Shown piece by piece: positions 1-7,101 of a stretch of DNA of 64,000 nt. The translations under genes and the position numbers were made by a program. Where the stretch lies: assembly GCA_964464815.1 (NCBI GenBank), contig CAYXHF010000004.1, positions 1 through 64,000 on the forward strand, read 5' to 3'. This stretch comes from UBA11524 sp964464815 (GTDB taxonomy: Bacteria > Bacillota > Clostridia > Christensenellales > Aristaeellaceae). The notes beneath the pieces are model-generated. The model was not told the origin of the DNA and ran no database searches. It saw only the letters and a program-made list of their open reading frames with translations. How positions within the stretch are numbered: position 1 is the stretch's first letter; the number at the start of each line of letters is the position of its first letter.

Positions 1-185
1 GACAGCTCCCCCAGCGGGGGAGCCAAGAAGGGCGCGCGATTCCGTAGCACGTGCGTACCTTGTCGCTTTCGCCAACCATACAGCCAGCGCAAAAGGCGCT
101 TGCGTAACGCACACAAGCACGGCACCACTCCCTTGGCTCGCCCTCTGGGAGAGCTGTCGGCCTTTGGCCGACTGAGAGGGCCGCG
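1..185. repeat. Partial copy of hairpin-ended repeat family (copy C)
   Basis: The left arm (1-27, cut by the window edge) and right arm (about 131-180) are inverted copies of each other and match the arms of the 222-bp repeats at 4151 and 5144. Each arm carries small internal hairpins, for example GCTCCC/GGGAGC near 5-22. The roughly 100 bp between the arms differ from the interior of the other copies, so the arms are the conserved part. I see no reading frame of interest. It lies just beyond the scfB terminator. Confidence 0.7.
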
Positions 186-235
186 CTCCTGCACCAGCCA
201 ACTATACAGCGCACACCAGCACAGCAAGCCTCCGC

Positions 236-300
236 ATCCAAAAAACTCCCCTTTGCCATTCAGAAAAGCCATCACGCTTTTCCGTAGCAAAGGGGAGTTT
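236..300 (-). terminator. Intrinsic terminator of scfB
   Basis: On the minus strand AACTCCCCTTTG (complement of 288-299) pairs with CAAAGGGGAGTT (complement of 244-255) and runs into a T tract. It sits 24 bases past the scfB stop codon. Confidence 0.8.
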
Positions 301-323
301 CTCACATCAGCATACCAGAAGGC

Positions 324-1715
324 TTATTCGGCCTGATTCTCCTGCTGACGCGCCATGCGGGCCGCACGCTCCTTGGCGTAGATGGCCATCGCGCATTCCA
401 GACGCTTGCGCTCCATCTGGCACTCCATGTCGTAGGGCTTGGAGATATCGCCATGGAACGCCTCTGCATTGGCCGCACAGCCGCCGGAGCAGAAGAAACG
501 CGCCCAGCAGTCACGGCACTTTTCCTTGTTCAGGACGGTGTTCTGCGCAAAGCGCTGCTGAATGTCACGGTCGAACGTGCCGTCCAGCACACTGCCCATG
601 CGGTAGCCTTCGCGACCCACGAACTGGTGGCAGGGGTAAATGTCGCCATCGGGCGTGACGGCCACATACTCGTTACCCGCGCCGCAGCCCGTCAGACGCT
701 TGCGCAGGCAGGGGCCGCCTTCCAGGTCCACCATGAAGTGGAAGAAGTTGAACCACTTGCCGTTGGCGCGGCGATCCATGTATACCTGCGCCAGACGCTC
801 GTATTCCTCGCGGATTTCGGGCAAATCCTCTTCGCGCAGGGCGTATTCGCAGTTCGGGTCGGTCACGACCGGCTCGACGCTGATCTGATCAAAGCCCTGA
901 TCGGCCAGATGCAGTACGTCCTCGCCAAAGTCCTTGTTGAAGCCCGTGAACGTGCCACGCACATAATATTCCTTATCACATTCATTGCGGCGACGGACGA
1001 ATTCCTTCGCCTTGTCCATGATGATGGAATAGCTGCCCTTGCCGTTGACCGTGGGGCGCATGCGGTCATGCACCTCGGGACGGCCGTCGATGGAGATGAC
1101 GACGTTGCTCATTTCCTTGTTCAGGAAGTCCATGATTTCGTCATTCATCAGCACGCAGTTGGTCGTCATGGTGAACTTGAAGTGCTTGTTGTGCTCCTTC
1201 TCAATGGAGCGGCCGTATTCGACCAGACGCTTGACAACCGGGAAGTTCATCAACGGTTCGCCGCCGAAGAAGTCCAGCTCCAGATTGACGCGCTTGCCGG
1301 AATGTGCCACCAGCCAGTCCATCGCGGCCTTGCCGACCTCGTAGGAGAGCAGCTTGCGCTCGCCCATGCAGAAGTCGCCCGTCGCCGCGAAGCAGTACTT
1401 GCAGCGCAGGTTGCAGTCATGCGCCGCATGCAGGCACATGGACTTGACCACACCGGGCTCCGTCACCTGCTTGACGTTGTCGTAGTTGTCGGGCGCATTG
1501 AGCGCACCAATTTCTTCCAGCTGGTGCAGCTCGCCAATCACCTCGTCCAGTTCGTCCAGCGCGTACTTGCCTTTCAGCGCCTCACGAATTTCCTCCGGCG
1601 TGTGGTCATTCCACATTTCCAGCACGTCAAAAGCCATGTCGTCGATGGCGTGCACAGCGCCGCTGCCGACGTCCAGCAGCATCGGCTGACCAACCGCCTT
1701 GAAGGTATGAATCAT
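324..1715 (-). CDS. scfB: SCIFF peptide maturase, radical SAM/SPASM protein
   Basis: This 463-residue enzyme matches the maturase that installs thioether cross-links in the SCIFF peptide. The radical SAM motif CX3CX2C is C101-C105-C108 (CNLRCKYC). The N-terminal ~90 residues look like the RiPP recognition-element region of this family. The C-terminus is a SPASM domain rich in cysteines (CGAGN, CHQF, CRDC, CSGGC) that would hold auxiliary iron-sulfur clusters. I chose the ATG at 1715 because AGGAGG lies just upstream; an upstream in-frame start at 1760 has no such site and adds residues not typical of the family. The precursor gene scfA lies 168 bp upstream on the same strand, separated by a hairpin-plus-T-tract that should lower expression of the enzyme relative to the peptide. 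The physiological role of SCIFF remains unknown. Confidence 0.95.
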   Translation of the reverse strand: MIHTFKAVGQPMLLDVGSGAVHAIDDMAFDVLEMWNDHTPEEIREALKGKYALDELDEVIGELHQLEEIGALNAPDNYDNVKQVTEPGVVKSMCLHAAHDCNLRCKYCFAATGDFCMGERKLLSYEVGKAAMDWLVAHSGKRVNLELDFFGGEPLMNFPVVKRLVEYGRSIEKEHNKHFKFTMTTNCVLMNDEIMDFLNKEMSNVVISIDGRPEVHDRMRPTVNGKGSYSIIMDKAKEFVRRRNECDKEYYVRGTFTGFNKDFGEDVLHLADQGFDQISVEPVVTDPNCEYALREEDLPEIREEYERLAQVYMDRRANGKWFNFFHFMVDLEGGPCLRKRLTGCGAGNEYVAVTPDGDIYPCHQFVGREGYRMGSVLDGTFDRDIQQRFAQNTVLNKEKCRDCWARFFCSGGCAANAEAFHGDISKPYDMECQMERKRLECAMAIYAKERAARMARQQENQAE

Positions 1716-1817
1716 CGTTTGCTTTCCTCCTGATGTTCGCGCTCGGCATGCGTTTTGCAATTCCGCTTGACGGCCATGTCACCTGGCACGGCTCGGGCCG
1801 GAACTCGTATCACACCG

Positions 1818-1852
1818 AAAAAAAAGCGAAGGCGTACTGATGCCGCCTCCGC
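1818..1852 (-). terminator. Attenuating terminator between scfA and scfB
   Basis: On the minus strand GCGGAGGC (complement of 1845-1852) pairs with GCCTTCGC (complement of 1826-1833), directly followed by eight T residues (complement of 1818-1825). Because scfB is downstream and no clear promoter intervenes, partial read-through would give much peptide mRNA and little maturase mRNA. Confidence 0.8.
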
Positions 1853-1883
1853 CATGGGTTCCATTCCGGGGTGGGTTCGTCTC

Positions 1884-2084
1884 TTACTTACGATTGTACA
1901 GACGGTTGAGCTTGCCCTCGTTGCCCGCCAGCACGTCGCTGTTTTCCTTGTTGGCGCAGGACTGGTTCGCAACAGTGCAGCTGGTCTTGCAAGCAGACTG
2001 GCAGGACGCCTGGCACTCGCCGCAGCCACCGTGGGCCAGGGAGTCCTTCAGGCAGGGCTTCTGAATGGTGTCGATATGCTTCAT
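1884..2084 (-). CDS. scfA: SCIFF RiPP precursor peptide, extended form
   Basis: A 66-residue peptide carrying the SCIFF signature (GGCGECQ..C...CK.SC......C), the 'six cysteines in forty-five residues' family found across Clostridia. Cysteines are at 11, 21, 24, 28, 32, 36 and 43, so there are seven; C11 lies in the leader half and is additional to the usual six. The chain also runs about 20 residues past the last cysteine (Asn/Lys/Leu-rich, ending NRLYNRK), longer than the usual ~46. Start ATG 2084 follows GGAGG. A dedicated promoter precedes it (2124-2152) and a terminator follows (1818-1852). The product would be a cross-linked peptide made by ScfB. Confidence 0.93.
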   Translation of the reverse strand: MKHIDTIQKPCLKDSLAHGGCGECQASCQSACKTSCTVANQSCANKENSDVLAGNEGKLNRLYNRK

Positions 2085-2123
2085 AATATTATTCCTCCAT
2101 TTCTTAAAAAGGGGTATGTGTGT

Positions 2124-2152
2124 ATTATACACGATTTCCTTTCAGAATGCAA
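2124..2152 (-). promoter_or_regulatory. scfA promoter
   Basis: On the minus strand TTGCAT, a 17-bp spacer, then TATAAT. The -10 sits inside the palindrome GTGTATAATACAC. The -35 abuts the stop codon of the upstream membrane protein gene, so scfA can be transcribed independently. Confidence 0.75.
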
Positions 2153-2566
2153 TCATTTTCCGGAAATATTCGACAGAATCGTGCCAATGATTCCACCAGA
2201 CGCCGCGCCCATGGCCAAATCAGCCAGATAAGCCGTCCACGGCGCGCTTTGGCCGCTCAATAATGCGTAGACGGCGACCCCTAGCCCCATATAGACGACC
2301 CCAAGCAGCGCCCCCTTGAGCAGGCCACCCTCCTGTCCGCGCCCAACAGCGATATACGTACCAACACCCACCGCAGCCACCTTGAGCAGCTGATTGAAAA
2401 TCCGCACCGCATTTTCCGACGGCTTCACCCACTGCATCAGCAGCGCAAACACCGCCACCGCAAACAGCGTCAGCAGCAGCGACGCGCCCAGACCACGTAG
2501 CAAACGCATCAGCGCCGGATGCGACGTGCTGGTGGTTGTCCGGCGCACAGGTTTTAACTGACTCAT
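2153..2566 (-). CDS. Small four-helix membrane protein, TIGR04086-like
   Basis: A 137-residue protein with a basic N-terminus (RRTTTSTSHPALMRLLRG) and four predicted membrane segments at about 28-47, 60-78, 83-102 and 112-132, with glycine-rich later helices. Size, topology and position beside the SCIFF genes fit the TIGR04086 family, which as I recall often neighbours SCIFF loci in Clostridia. No catalytic motif is visible. The ATG at 2566 follows AAGGAGG. Function is unknown; export or membrane handling of SCIFF is only suggested by position. Confidence 0.65.
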   Translation of the reverse strand: MSQLKPVRRTTTSTSHPALMRLLRGLGASLLLTLFAVAVFALLMQWVKPSENAVRIFNQLLKVAAVGVGTYIAVGRGQEGGLLKGALLGVVYMGLGVAVYALLSGQSAPWTAYLADLAMGAASGGIIGTILSNISGK

Positions 2567-2649
2567 CAGGAAAATTCCTCCTTCCTTTTGTCACATGCTA
2601 TGCGCCACGTGCCGCTGTCATGCCTTCTATGCTTTTGCGGAAAAAGCAG

Positions 2650-2678
2650 ATGACAAACCAGCAAAAAGATGCTAAAAT
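2650..2678 (+). promoter_or_regulatory. Promoter of the TtcA-like/nitroreductase pair
   Basis: ATGACA, 17-bp spacer, TAAAAT, about 55 bp before the start codon. Confidence 0.6.
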
Positions 2679-2732
2679 ATGATGCGGAAACATCCCGTTT
2701 CCCCTGTAATATGAAACAAAGGAGGTACGCAC

Positions 2733-3611
2733 ATGCCGCGTACCCTGTCACCTGCCATGCGCGTGGAGCGCAGCATTCTATCCGACTTTCGCAAGCCGCT
2801 CTGGCGTCCTTTTGTCCGGGGCATCAAGCGCTATGAGATGATTGCTCCCGGCGACAAGATTGCCGTATGCATCTCCGGCGGCAAGGACTCCATGCTGCTG
2901 GCCAAAATGATGCAGCTGCTTCAGCGCCATACGGAAATTCCCTTCGAGACGGAATTCATCGTCATGGATCCCGGATATGAACCGGAGAATTTGCAGCGCA
3001 TTATCGACAATGCCGCCCTGCTGGAAATTCCGATTCGCGTCTTCACCAGCAACATCTTCGAGACGACCCGCATTGCCGAGCGCAACCCCTGCTACCTCTG
3101 CGCACGCATGCGCCGCGGCTTCCTCTACGACCGGGCACAGGAGCTTGGCTGCAACAAAATCGCATTGGGACATCACTTCAACGACGTGGTCGAGACGACC
3201 GTCATGGGCATGTTCTATGGCGCACAGCTGCAAGCCATGCTGCCCAAGCTGCATAGCCGCAATTTCCCCGGTATGGAGCTGATTCGCCCGATGTACTGCG
3301 TCCACGAGGAGGACATTTGCGCCTGGCGCGACTTCAACGACCTGCATTTTATCGCCTGCGCCTGCCGCCTGACCAAGGAGCGCGACAGCACGCCCGACGG
3401 TGTGGGCCGCTCCAAGCGGCAGGAAATCAAGGTGCTGCTGCGCACACTGCGCGAAACCAATCCGGACGTGGAGAAGAACGTGTTCAACGCCATCCACGCC
3501 GTTTCGCTGGACACCATGCCCGGCTGGAAAATCGGCAAGCAGGAAATCAGCTTCCTCGACCACTACAACGACCCGCGTCCGACCACACAAGGAGATGACG
3601 ATGATGAATGA
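2733..3611 (+). CDS. TtcA-family ATP-dependent tRNA sulfurtransferase
   Basis: A 292-residue PP-loop ATPase. The ATP-binding motif SGGKDS is at 48-53. Cysteines C120 and C123 (CYLC) plus C209/C211 match the CxxC...C arrangement that holds an iron-sulfur cluster in TtcA/TtuA thiolases. Such enzymes adenylate a tRNA pyrimidine and replace oxygen with sulfur, acting in the cytoplasm. TtcA (2-thiocytidine-32) is the closest named relative, but the target base cannot be read from the sequence. AAAGGAGG precedes the ATG. The acidic C-terminal tail (GDDDDE) overlaps the start of the nitroreductase gene, so the two are probably cotranslated. Confidence 0.85.
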   Translation: MPRTLSPAMRVERSILSDFRKPLWRPFVRGIKRYEMIAPGDKIAVCISGGKDSMLLAKMMQLLQRHTEIPFETEFIVMDPGYEPENLQRIIDNAALLEIPIRVFTSNIFETTRIAERNPCYLCARMRRGFLYDRAQELGCNKIALGHHFNDVVETTVMGMFYGAQLQAMLPKLHSRNFPGMELIRPMYCVHEEDICAWRDFNDLHFIACACRLTKERDSTPDGVGRSKRQEIKVLLRTLRETNPDVEKNVFNAIHAVSLDTMPGWKIGKQEISFLDHYNDPRPTTQGDDDDE

Positions 3612-4140
3612 GTTGCTTCTCACCCGCCGTTCCATCCGCAAGTTCACCGCCGACCCAGTGTCCGCCGACACCCTGCGCACGCTGGTGACGACCGCTTCCT
3701 ACGCGCCGAGCTGGAAGAACAGCCAGACGACCCGCTACACCGCGCTGACCACACGCGAGGAGATTGACCAGATTGCCGACACCTGCTGTCTGGGCTTCCA
3801 GCACAACACGAACATCCTGCACGGCACGCCGGTGCTGATGGTGCTGTCCACCGTCAACGGCCGCAGTGGCTATGAGCGCGACGGCTCCTTCACCACCAGC
3901 AAGGGCACGCACTGGCAGTCCTTCGACGCCGGTCTTGCGACACAGACCTTCTGCCTTGCCGCACATGATGCAGGCCTCGGCACAGTCATCCTCGGCATTT
4001 TCGACGAGGAAAAGGTCCGTCAAATTATGTCGCTCCCGGAGGGCGAAAGCATCTCGGCGCTGATTGCGCTGGGCTACCCCGCGGAAGCACCCGCTGCGCC
4101 CAAGCGCAAGGACGTTGACGATTTGCTGCGCATTCGTTGA
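3601..4140 (+). CDS. Nitroreductase-family flavoprotein
   Basis: A 179-residue member of the NAD(P)H-dependent FMN nitroreductase fold. The N-terminus has the family motif RRSIRKF; SYAPSWKN, a central GxHWQSFDAGLATQTFCLAAHDAGLG-like segment (read at 101-125) and C-terminal ALIALGYPAE are also typical. It overlaps the upstream sulfurtransferase by 11 bp; AAGGAG lies 6 bases before ATG 3601, with ATG 3604 an alternative. Substrate unknown. The pairing with a sulfur-transfer enzyme is noted but proves nothing. Confidence 0.85.
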   Translation: MMNELLLTRRSIRKFTADPVSADTLRTLVTTASYAPSWKNSQTTRYTALTTREEIDQIADTCCLGFQHNTNILHGTPVLMVLSTVNGRSGYERDGSFTTSKGTHWQSFDAGLATQTFCLAAHDAGLGTVILGIFDEEKVRQIMSLPEGESISALIALGYPAEAPAAPKRKDVDDLLRIR

Positions 4141-4150
4141 TTGCGCTGAC

Positions 4151-4372
4151 GCAGCACCCTCTCAGTCACCTTCGGTGACAGCTCTCCCAAAGGGAGAGCC
4201 AAGGGTGCTGGCCATGCAGGACTTTCACACCCGAAGCACTTGGAATTGTTACTACTGTACGTTGCCGGAACAAGCACGTTCAGTAAAGTGAAAACTTGTC
4301 GGCATCAAGACACCCACTTGGCTCTCCCTCTGGGAGAGCTGGCGGCCTCTGGCCGACTGAGAGGGCGCGCGC
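4151..4372. repeat. 222-bp hairpin-ended repeat, copy A
   Basis: Differs at one base from 5144-5365 (4156 A versus G), in the same orientation. The arms at about 4157-4205 and 4316-4366 are imperfect inverted repeats (CCCTCTCAGTC...GGGAGAGCCAAG), each holding two short hairpins. The inner ~110 bp have no convincing gene. It looks like a MITE or structured repetitive element. Copies A and B flank the toxin-antitoxin genes. Confidence 0.9.
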
Positions 4373-4426
4373 CAGCTACATTTCACCTTCTTTCGTTTCA
4401 AGAAAAACATACCTCCTCATTCAGGG

Positions 4427-4455
4427 TTGAATCAGACGGTAAATTCGGGTATAAT
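4427..4455 (+). promoter_or_regulatory. Toxin-antitoxin promoter
   Basis: TTGAAT, exactly 17 bp, TATAAT. The TTG of the -35 box could be misread as an upstream start codon for the antitoxin. The untranslated leader would be about 17 bp, with AAGGGAG before ATG 4478. Confidence 0.85.
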
Positions 4456-4477
4456 AAAAGCGAAGGGAGCTGATTGC

Positions 4478-4723
4478 ATGACCAACATCGTCCCCATTTC
4501 CGATTTGAAGAACTACACCGAGGTTCTCAGCCATTGTGACGACGGTGGCACCGTCTACCTGACCAAGAATGGTCGCGGGAAATACGTGGTGCAGAGTCTT
4601 GTGGAATATGAAAAACTGCAAGCAACCGTGAAGCTGCTTGCAGAGCTTGCAAAGGGGATAGAATCCATCCGCACAGAAGGCGCTCTGACTGTTGATGAAG
4701 CCTTCGCCGGGCTGGAGGACTAA
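4478..4723 (+). CDS. Type II antitoxin, Phd/YefM family
   Basis: An 81-residue protein beginning MTNIVPISDLKNY, typical of Phd/YefM antitoxins. The N-terminal half (DGGTVYLTKNGRGKYVVQSLVEYEKL) forms the DNA-binding dimer fold in this family, while the C-terminal helix (TVDEAFAGLED) would wrap the toxin. It is followed after 2 bp by the toxin gene, the usual order. Autorepression of its own promoter is expected from the family; I do not see a clear operator palindrome. Confidence 0.88.
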   Translation: MTNIVPISDLKNYTEVLSHCDDGGTVYLTKNGRGKYVVQSLVEYEKLQATVKLLAELAKGIESIRTEGALTVDEAFAGLED

Positions 4724-4725
4724 GC

Positions 4726-5040
4726 ATGGCGCAGGTAACAGTATCTAAAGCAGCACAGCGTGATTTGATTTCGATTCGCAGCTATATTCGGGATGAGCTT
4801 TGCAATCCCGACGCCGCCAAACGCATCATTGCCAGCCTGAAAAAAAGCATTCAGGCGCTCGGAGCGTTTTCCGGGCGCGGTCGTCCACTGGACGCGCTGA
4901 TACCCGTCCATACGGAATACAGGTATCTTGTGTGCGAAAATTACTGCATCTTCTATCTTGAAAGCAGCGACAACGTCCTCATTGTGCGCATTCTGCATCA
5001 GCGCCAGGACTGCCTGCGCGCACTGTTTCTTGAACACTGA
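4726..5040 (+). CDS. Type II toxin, RelE/ParE family
   Basis: A 104-residue protein with the ParE/RelE layout: an N-terminal helical hairpin (AAQRDLISIRSYI), then strands with RYLVCENYCIFYL and the C-terminal VRILHQRQD segment typical of the superfamily. Members either cut ribosome-bound mRNA (RelE) or poison gyrase (ParE); sequence alone does not decide here. It ends close to a strong terminator at 5058-5099. The whole module sits between two near-identical direct repeats, so it could be lost or moved as a cassette. Confidence 0.88.
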   Translation: MAQVTVSKAAQRDLISIRSYIRDELCNPDAAKRIIASLKKSIQALGAFSGRGRPLDALIPVHTEYRYLVCENYCIFYLESSDNVLIVRILHQRQDCLRALFLEH

Positions 5041-5057
5041 TGATTTTCATTCCGGCT

Positions 5058-5099
5058 ACACCTCGTCGATATACGCTCGGCGAGGTGTTTTCTTTTTTT
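5058..5099 (+). terminator. Terminator of the toxin-antitoxin operon
   Basis: ACACCTCG (5058-5065) pairs with CGAGGTGT (5081-5088), followed by a T-rich tract. Confidence 0.85.
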
Positions 5100-5143
5100 G
5101 AAAACCAATAAGCTGTGAAGCCAATACTTGCTTTTACCAGCAG

Positions 5144-5365
5144 CAGCGCCCTCTCAGTCACCTTCGGTGACAGCTCTCCCAAAGGGAGAGCCAAGGGTGC
5201 TGGCCATGCAGGACTTTCACACCCGAAGCACTTGGAATTGTTACTACTGTACGTTGCCGGAACAAGCACGTTCAGTAAAGTGAAAACTTGTCGGCATCAA
5301 GACACCCACTTGGCTCTCCCTCTGGGAGAGCTGGCGGCCTCTGGCCGACTGAGAGGGCGCGCGCA
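5144..5365. repeat. 222-bp hairpin-ended repeat, copy B
   Basis: Matches 4151-4372 at 221 of 222 positions by direct reading, in the same orientation and offset by 993 bp. See copy A for its internal structure. The near-identity indicates recent duplication or gene conversion. Confidence 0.9.
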
Positions 5366-5373
5366 GTGCCACA

Positions 5374-5411
5374 AAAACCCGCCCGGATGTAATGTCCGGA
5401 CGGGTTTTCTA
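5374..5411. terminator. Bidirectional terminator
   Basis: AAAACCCGCCCGGA (5375-5388) pairs with TCCGGACGGGTTTT (5396-5409). It serves the minus-strand DUF3899-like gene and insulates repeat B. Confidence 0.8.
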
Positions 5412-5432
5412 TATCCATCTTGAAGTCAGCCC

Positions 5433-5849
5433 TTACAGCTGATAATACGCCAACAGCATCAGCAGGGAGAGCGCGATACAGCACAGCCCTACAATCAGGA
5501 TGCCATACATCGCGTCGCCACGCTTTTCGGCCTTGGCGGTCTTGTAATCAAAATAGGCCGGCATCTCGCCCGGACGCTTGATAGGCGAAAACAGCGTGAA
5601 CAGGCTCTTGAAGGCATAGCCCAGAATGTCGAAGAAGCCCGTCGTCGCAATCGCGGTCAGCGCACCAATGCCCGTGTAGCAAATGCCCACGATGAAGAAC
5701 GCATCGCTCACCACGCGGCAATTTGCATTCAGCGCTTTGGCCGTATCCAGTCCCAGATTCAGGCACAGGCCAATGCCGATGGCCAGCGCCGACAGGGCCA
5801 CAATCAGATTCGCCCGCGCCTTGCCCTTGTTCTTTGTTTCTTTGCTCAT
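5433..5849 (-). CDS. DUF3899-like membrane protein
   Basis: A 138-residue protein with three predicted membrane segments (about 14-33, 48-68 and 114-134). The segment SDAFFIVGICYTGIGALT followed by GFFDILGYAFKSLF resembles DUF3899, a family without known function. AAGGAG precedes ATG 5849. It lies directly downstream of the opp terminator, so it is expressed by read-through or from a promoter I cannot identify. Confidence 0.6.
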   Translation of the reverse strand: MSKETKNKGKARANLIVALSALAIGIGLCLNLGLDTAKALNANCRVVSDAFFIVGICYTGIGALTAIATTGFFDILGYAFKSLFTLFSPIKRPGEMPAYFDYKTAKAEKRGDAMYGILIVGLCCIALSLLMLLAYYQL

Positions 5850-5859
5850 GAAAAACTCC

Positions 5860-5903
5860 TTGAAAAGAGAAATCAGCCGCAGTGAATCGCTACGGCTGAT
5901 TGG
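5860..5903 (-). terminator. Terminator of the opp operon
   Basis: On the minus strand AATCAGCCG (complement of 5893-5901) pairs with CGGCTGATT (complement of 5871-5879), followed by a pyrimidine/T-rich stretch. It ends just before the ribosome-binding site of the next gene. Confidence 0.65.
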
Positions 5904-5919
5904 AAAAAAGCAGACTTCC

Positions 5920-7101
5920 TTATTCAGCTTTCAGCATTTCCTGATAGCGCTTGAATTCTGCGTCATTGCACATGACGAAGTGACCCGGCGTAACCTCACG
6001 CATGGAGGGCTTGTCCACGGAATAATCGTGTTCGGCCAGCGGATCGTAGTGCTTGCGCTGACGATTCTTCTCGTAATCCGGATCGGGCAGCGGGATGGCA
6101 GACAGCAGCGCCTGCGTGTAGGGATGCAGCGGATGCGCGAACAGCTCCTCGGAGGTCGCCAGCTCCACCATCTTGCCGTAGTACATCACGCCGATGCGAT
6201 CGGAGAAGTACTTGACGACCGACAGGTCATGGGCGATGAAGAGAATCGTCAGACCCAGCTCACGACGCAGGTCGTTGAGCAGGTTGATGACCTGCGCCTG
6301 AATGGACACGTCCAGTGCAGAAACAGGTTCGTCGGCGATAATCAGCTCCGGGTTCATGATGACCGCACGGGCCACGCCGATACGCTGACGCTGGCCGCCG
6401 GAGAATTCATGCGGATAGCGACCCGCATGCTCACGCACCAGACCAACCATCTCCAGAACGCGGTAGACCTTCTCGTCCACGACAGCCTTGTTCGTTTCGC
6501 CACGGATGGACAGACCTTCCGCGATGATTTCGTACACCGTCATACGGGGATCGAGGGACGCAATCGGATCCTGGAAAATCATCTGAATCTGGGTGGTGAA
6601 GCGCTGGTGACGGGCGATGTTGCGCTCGTAAGCATACTGGCGCTTCACCTCGTCCTGCTTGTCTGCGGGCGTCTCCTTGAGGATTTCCGCGTACTTGCGA
6701 TCCACTTCCTTCGCCACTTCGTTGGAATAGATCTTGTCGCACTTATCGTGATCGAAACGCGCGCTGCGAATCAATTCACGATTTTCCGCGATAATCTTCT
6801 TCAGCTCTTCCTTGCGCGCCGGATCAGCCGTCTTCATTTCAGCCTTGGCCGCCGCGATGGCGTCCTTGTAGCTCTTCGTGCCAGCGGCGATGCGCTTGCC
6901 CTTGAAGTAGATGCTGCCGGACGTGATGTCATAGAGCTTGATGATGGAGCGGCCGGTCGTGGTCTTACCACAGCCGGACTCGCCCACCAGGCCGAATACT
7001 TCGCCCTTCTTGATGTCAAAGGTGACATCGTCAACGGCTTTGTTCGCGCCAAAATACTGGCACAGATGATCTACTTTCAGCAGAACCTCCTGATCAGCCA
7101 T
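5920..7101 (-). CDS. oppF: Oligopeptide ABC transporter ATPase OppF, with insertion
   Basis: 393 residues. Walker A is GESGCGKTT (about 39-47), the Q-loop is MIFQDP, the signature is FSGGQRQR and Walker B is LIIADEP. Between the nucleotide-binding core and the Q-loop there is a charged, helical insertion of roughly 90 residues (KSYKDAIAAAKAEMK... to ...RNIARHQRF) absent from ordinary OppF (~320 residues). The C-terminal PGHFVMC segment of the Opp/Dpp tail is kept with only one of the usual cysteines. The ATG overlaps the oppD stop codon. With OppD it would power peptide import. Confidence 0.9.
   Translation of the reverse strand: MADQEVLLKVDHLCQYFGANKAVDDVTFDIKKGEVFGLVGESGCGKTTTGRSIIKLYDITSGSIYFKGKRIAAGTKSYKDAIAAAKAEMKTADPARKEELKKIIAENRELIRSARFDHDKCDKIYSNEVAKEVDRKYAEILKETPADKQDEVKRQYAYERNIARHQRFTTQIQMIFQDPIASLDPRMTVYEIIAEGLSIRGETNKAVVDEKVYRVLEMVGLVREHAGRYPHEFSGGQRQRIGVARAVIMNPELIIADEPVSALDVSIQAQVINLLNDLRRELGLTILFIAHDLSVVKYFSDRIGVMYYGKMVELATSEELFAHPLHPYTQALLSAIPLPDPDYEKNRQRKHYDPLAEHDYSVDKPSMREVTPGHFVMCNDAEFKRYQEMLKAE

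Noticed and set aside
4427..4477. Upstream TTG start for the antitoxin
   Set aside because: The TTG is the first half of the -35 box; ATG 4478 has a ribosome-binding site and the family-typical N-terminus.
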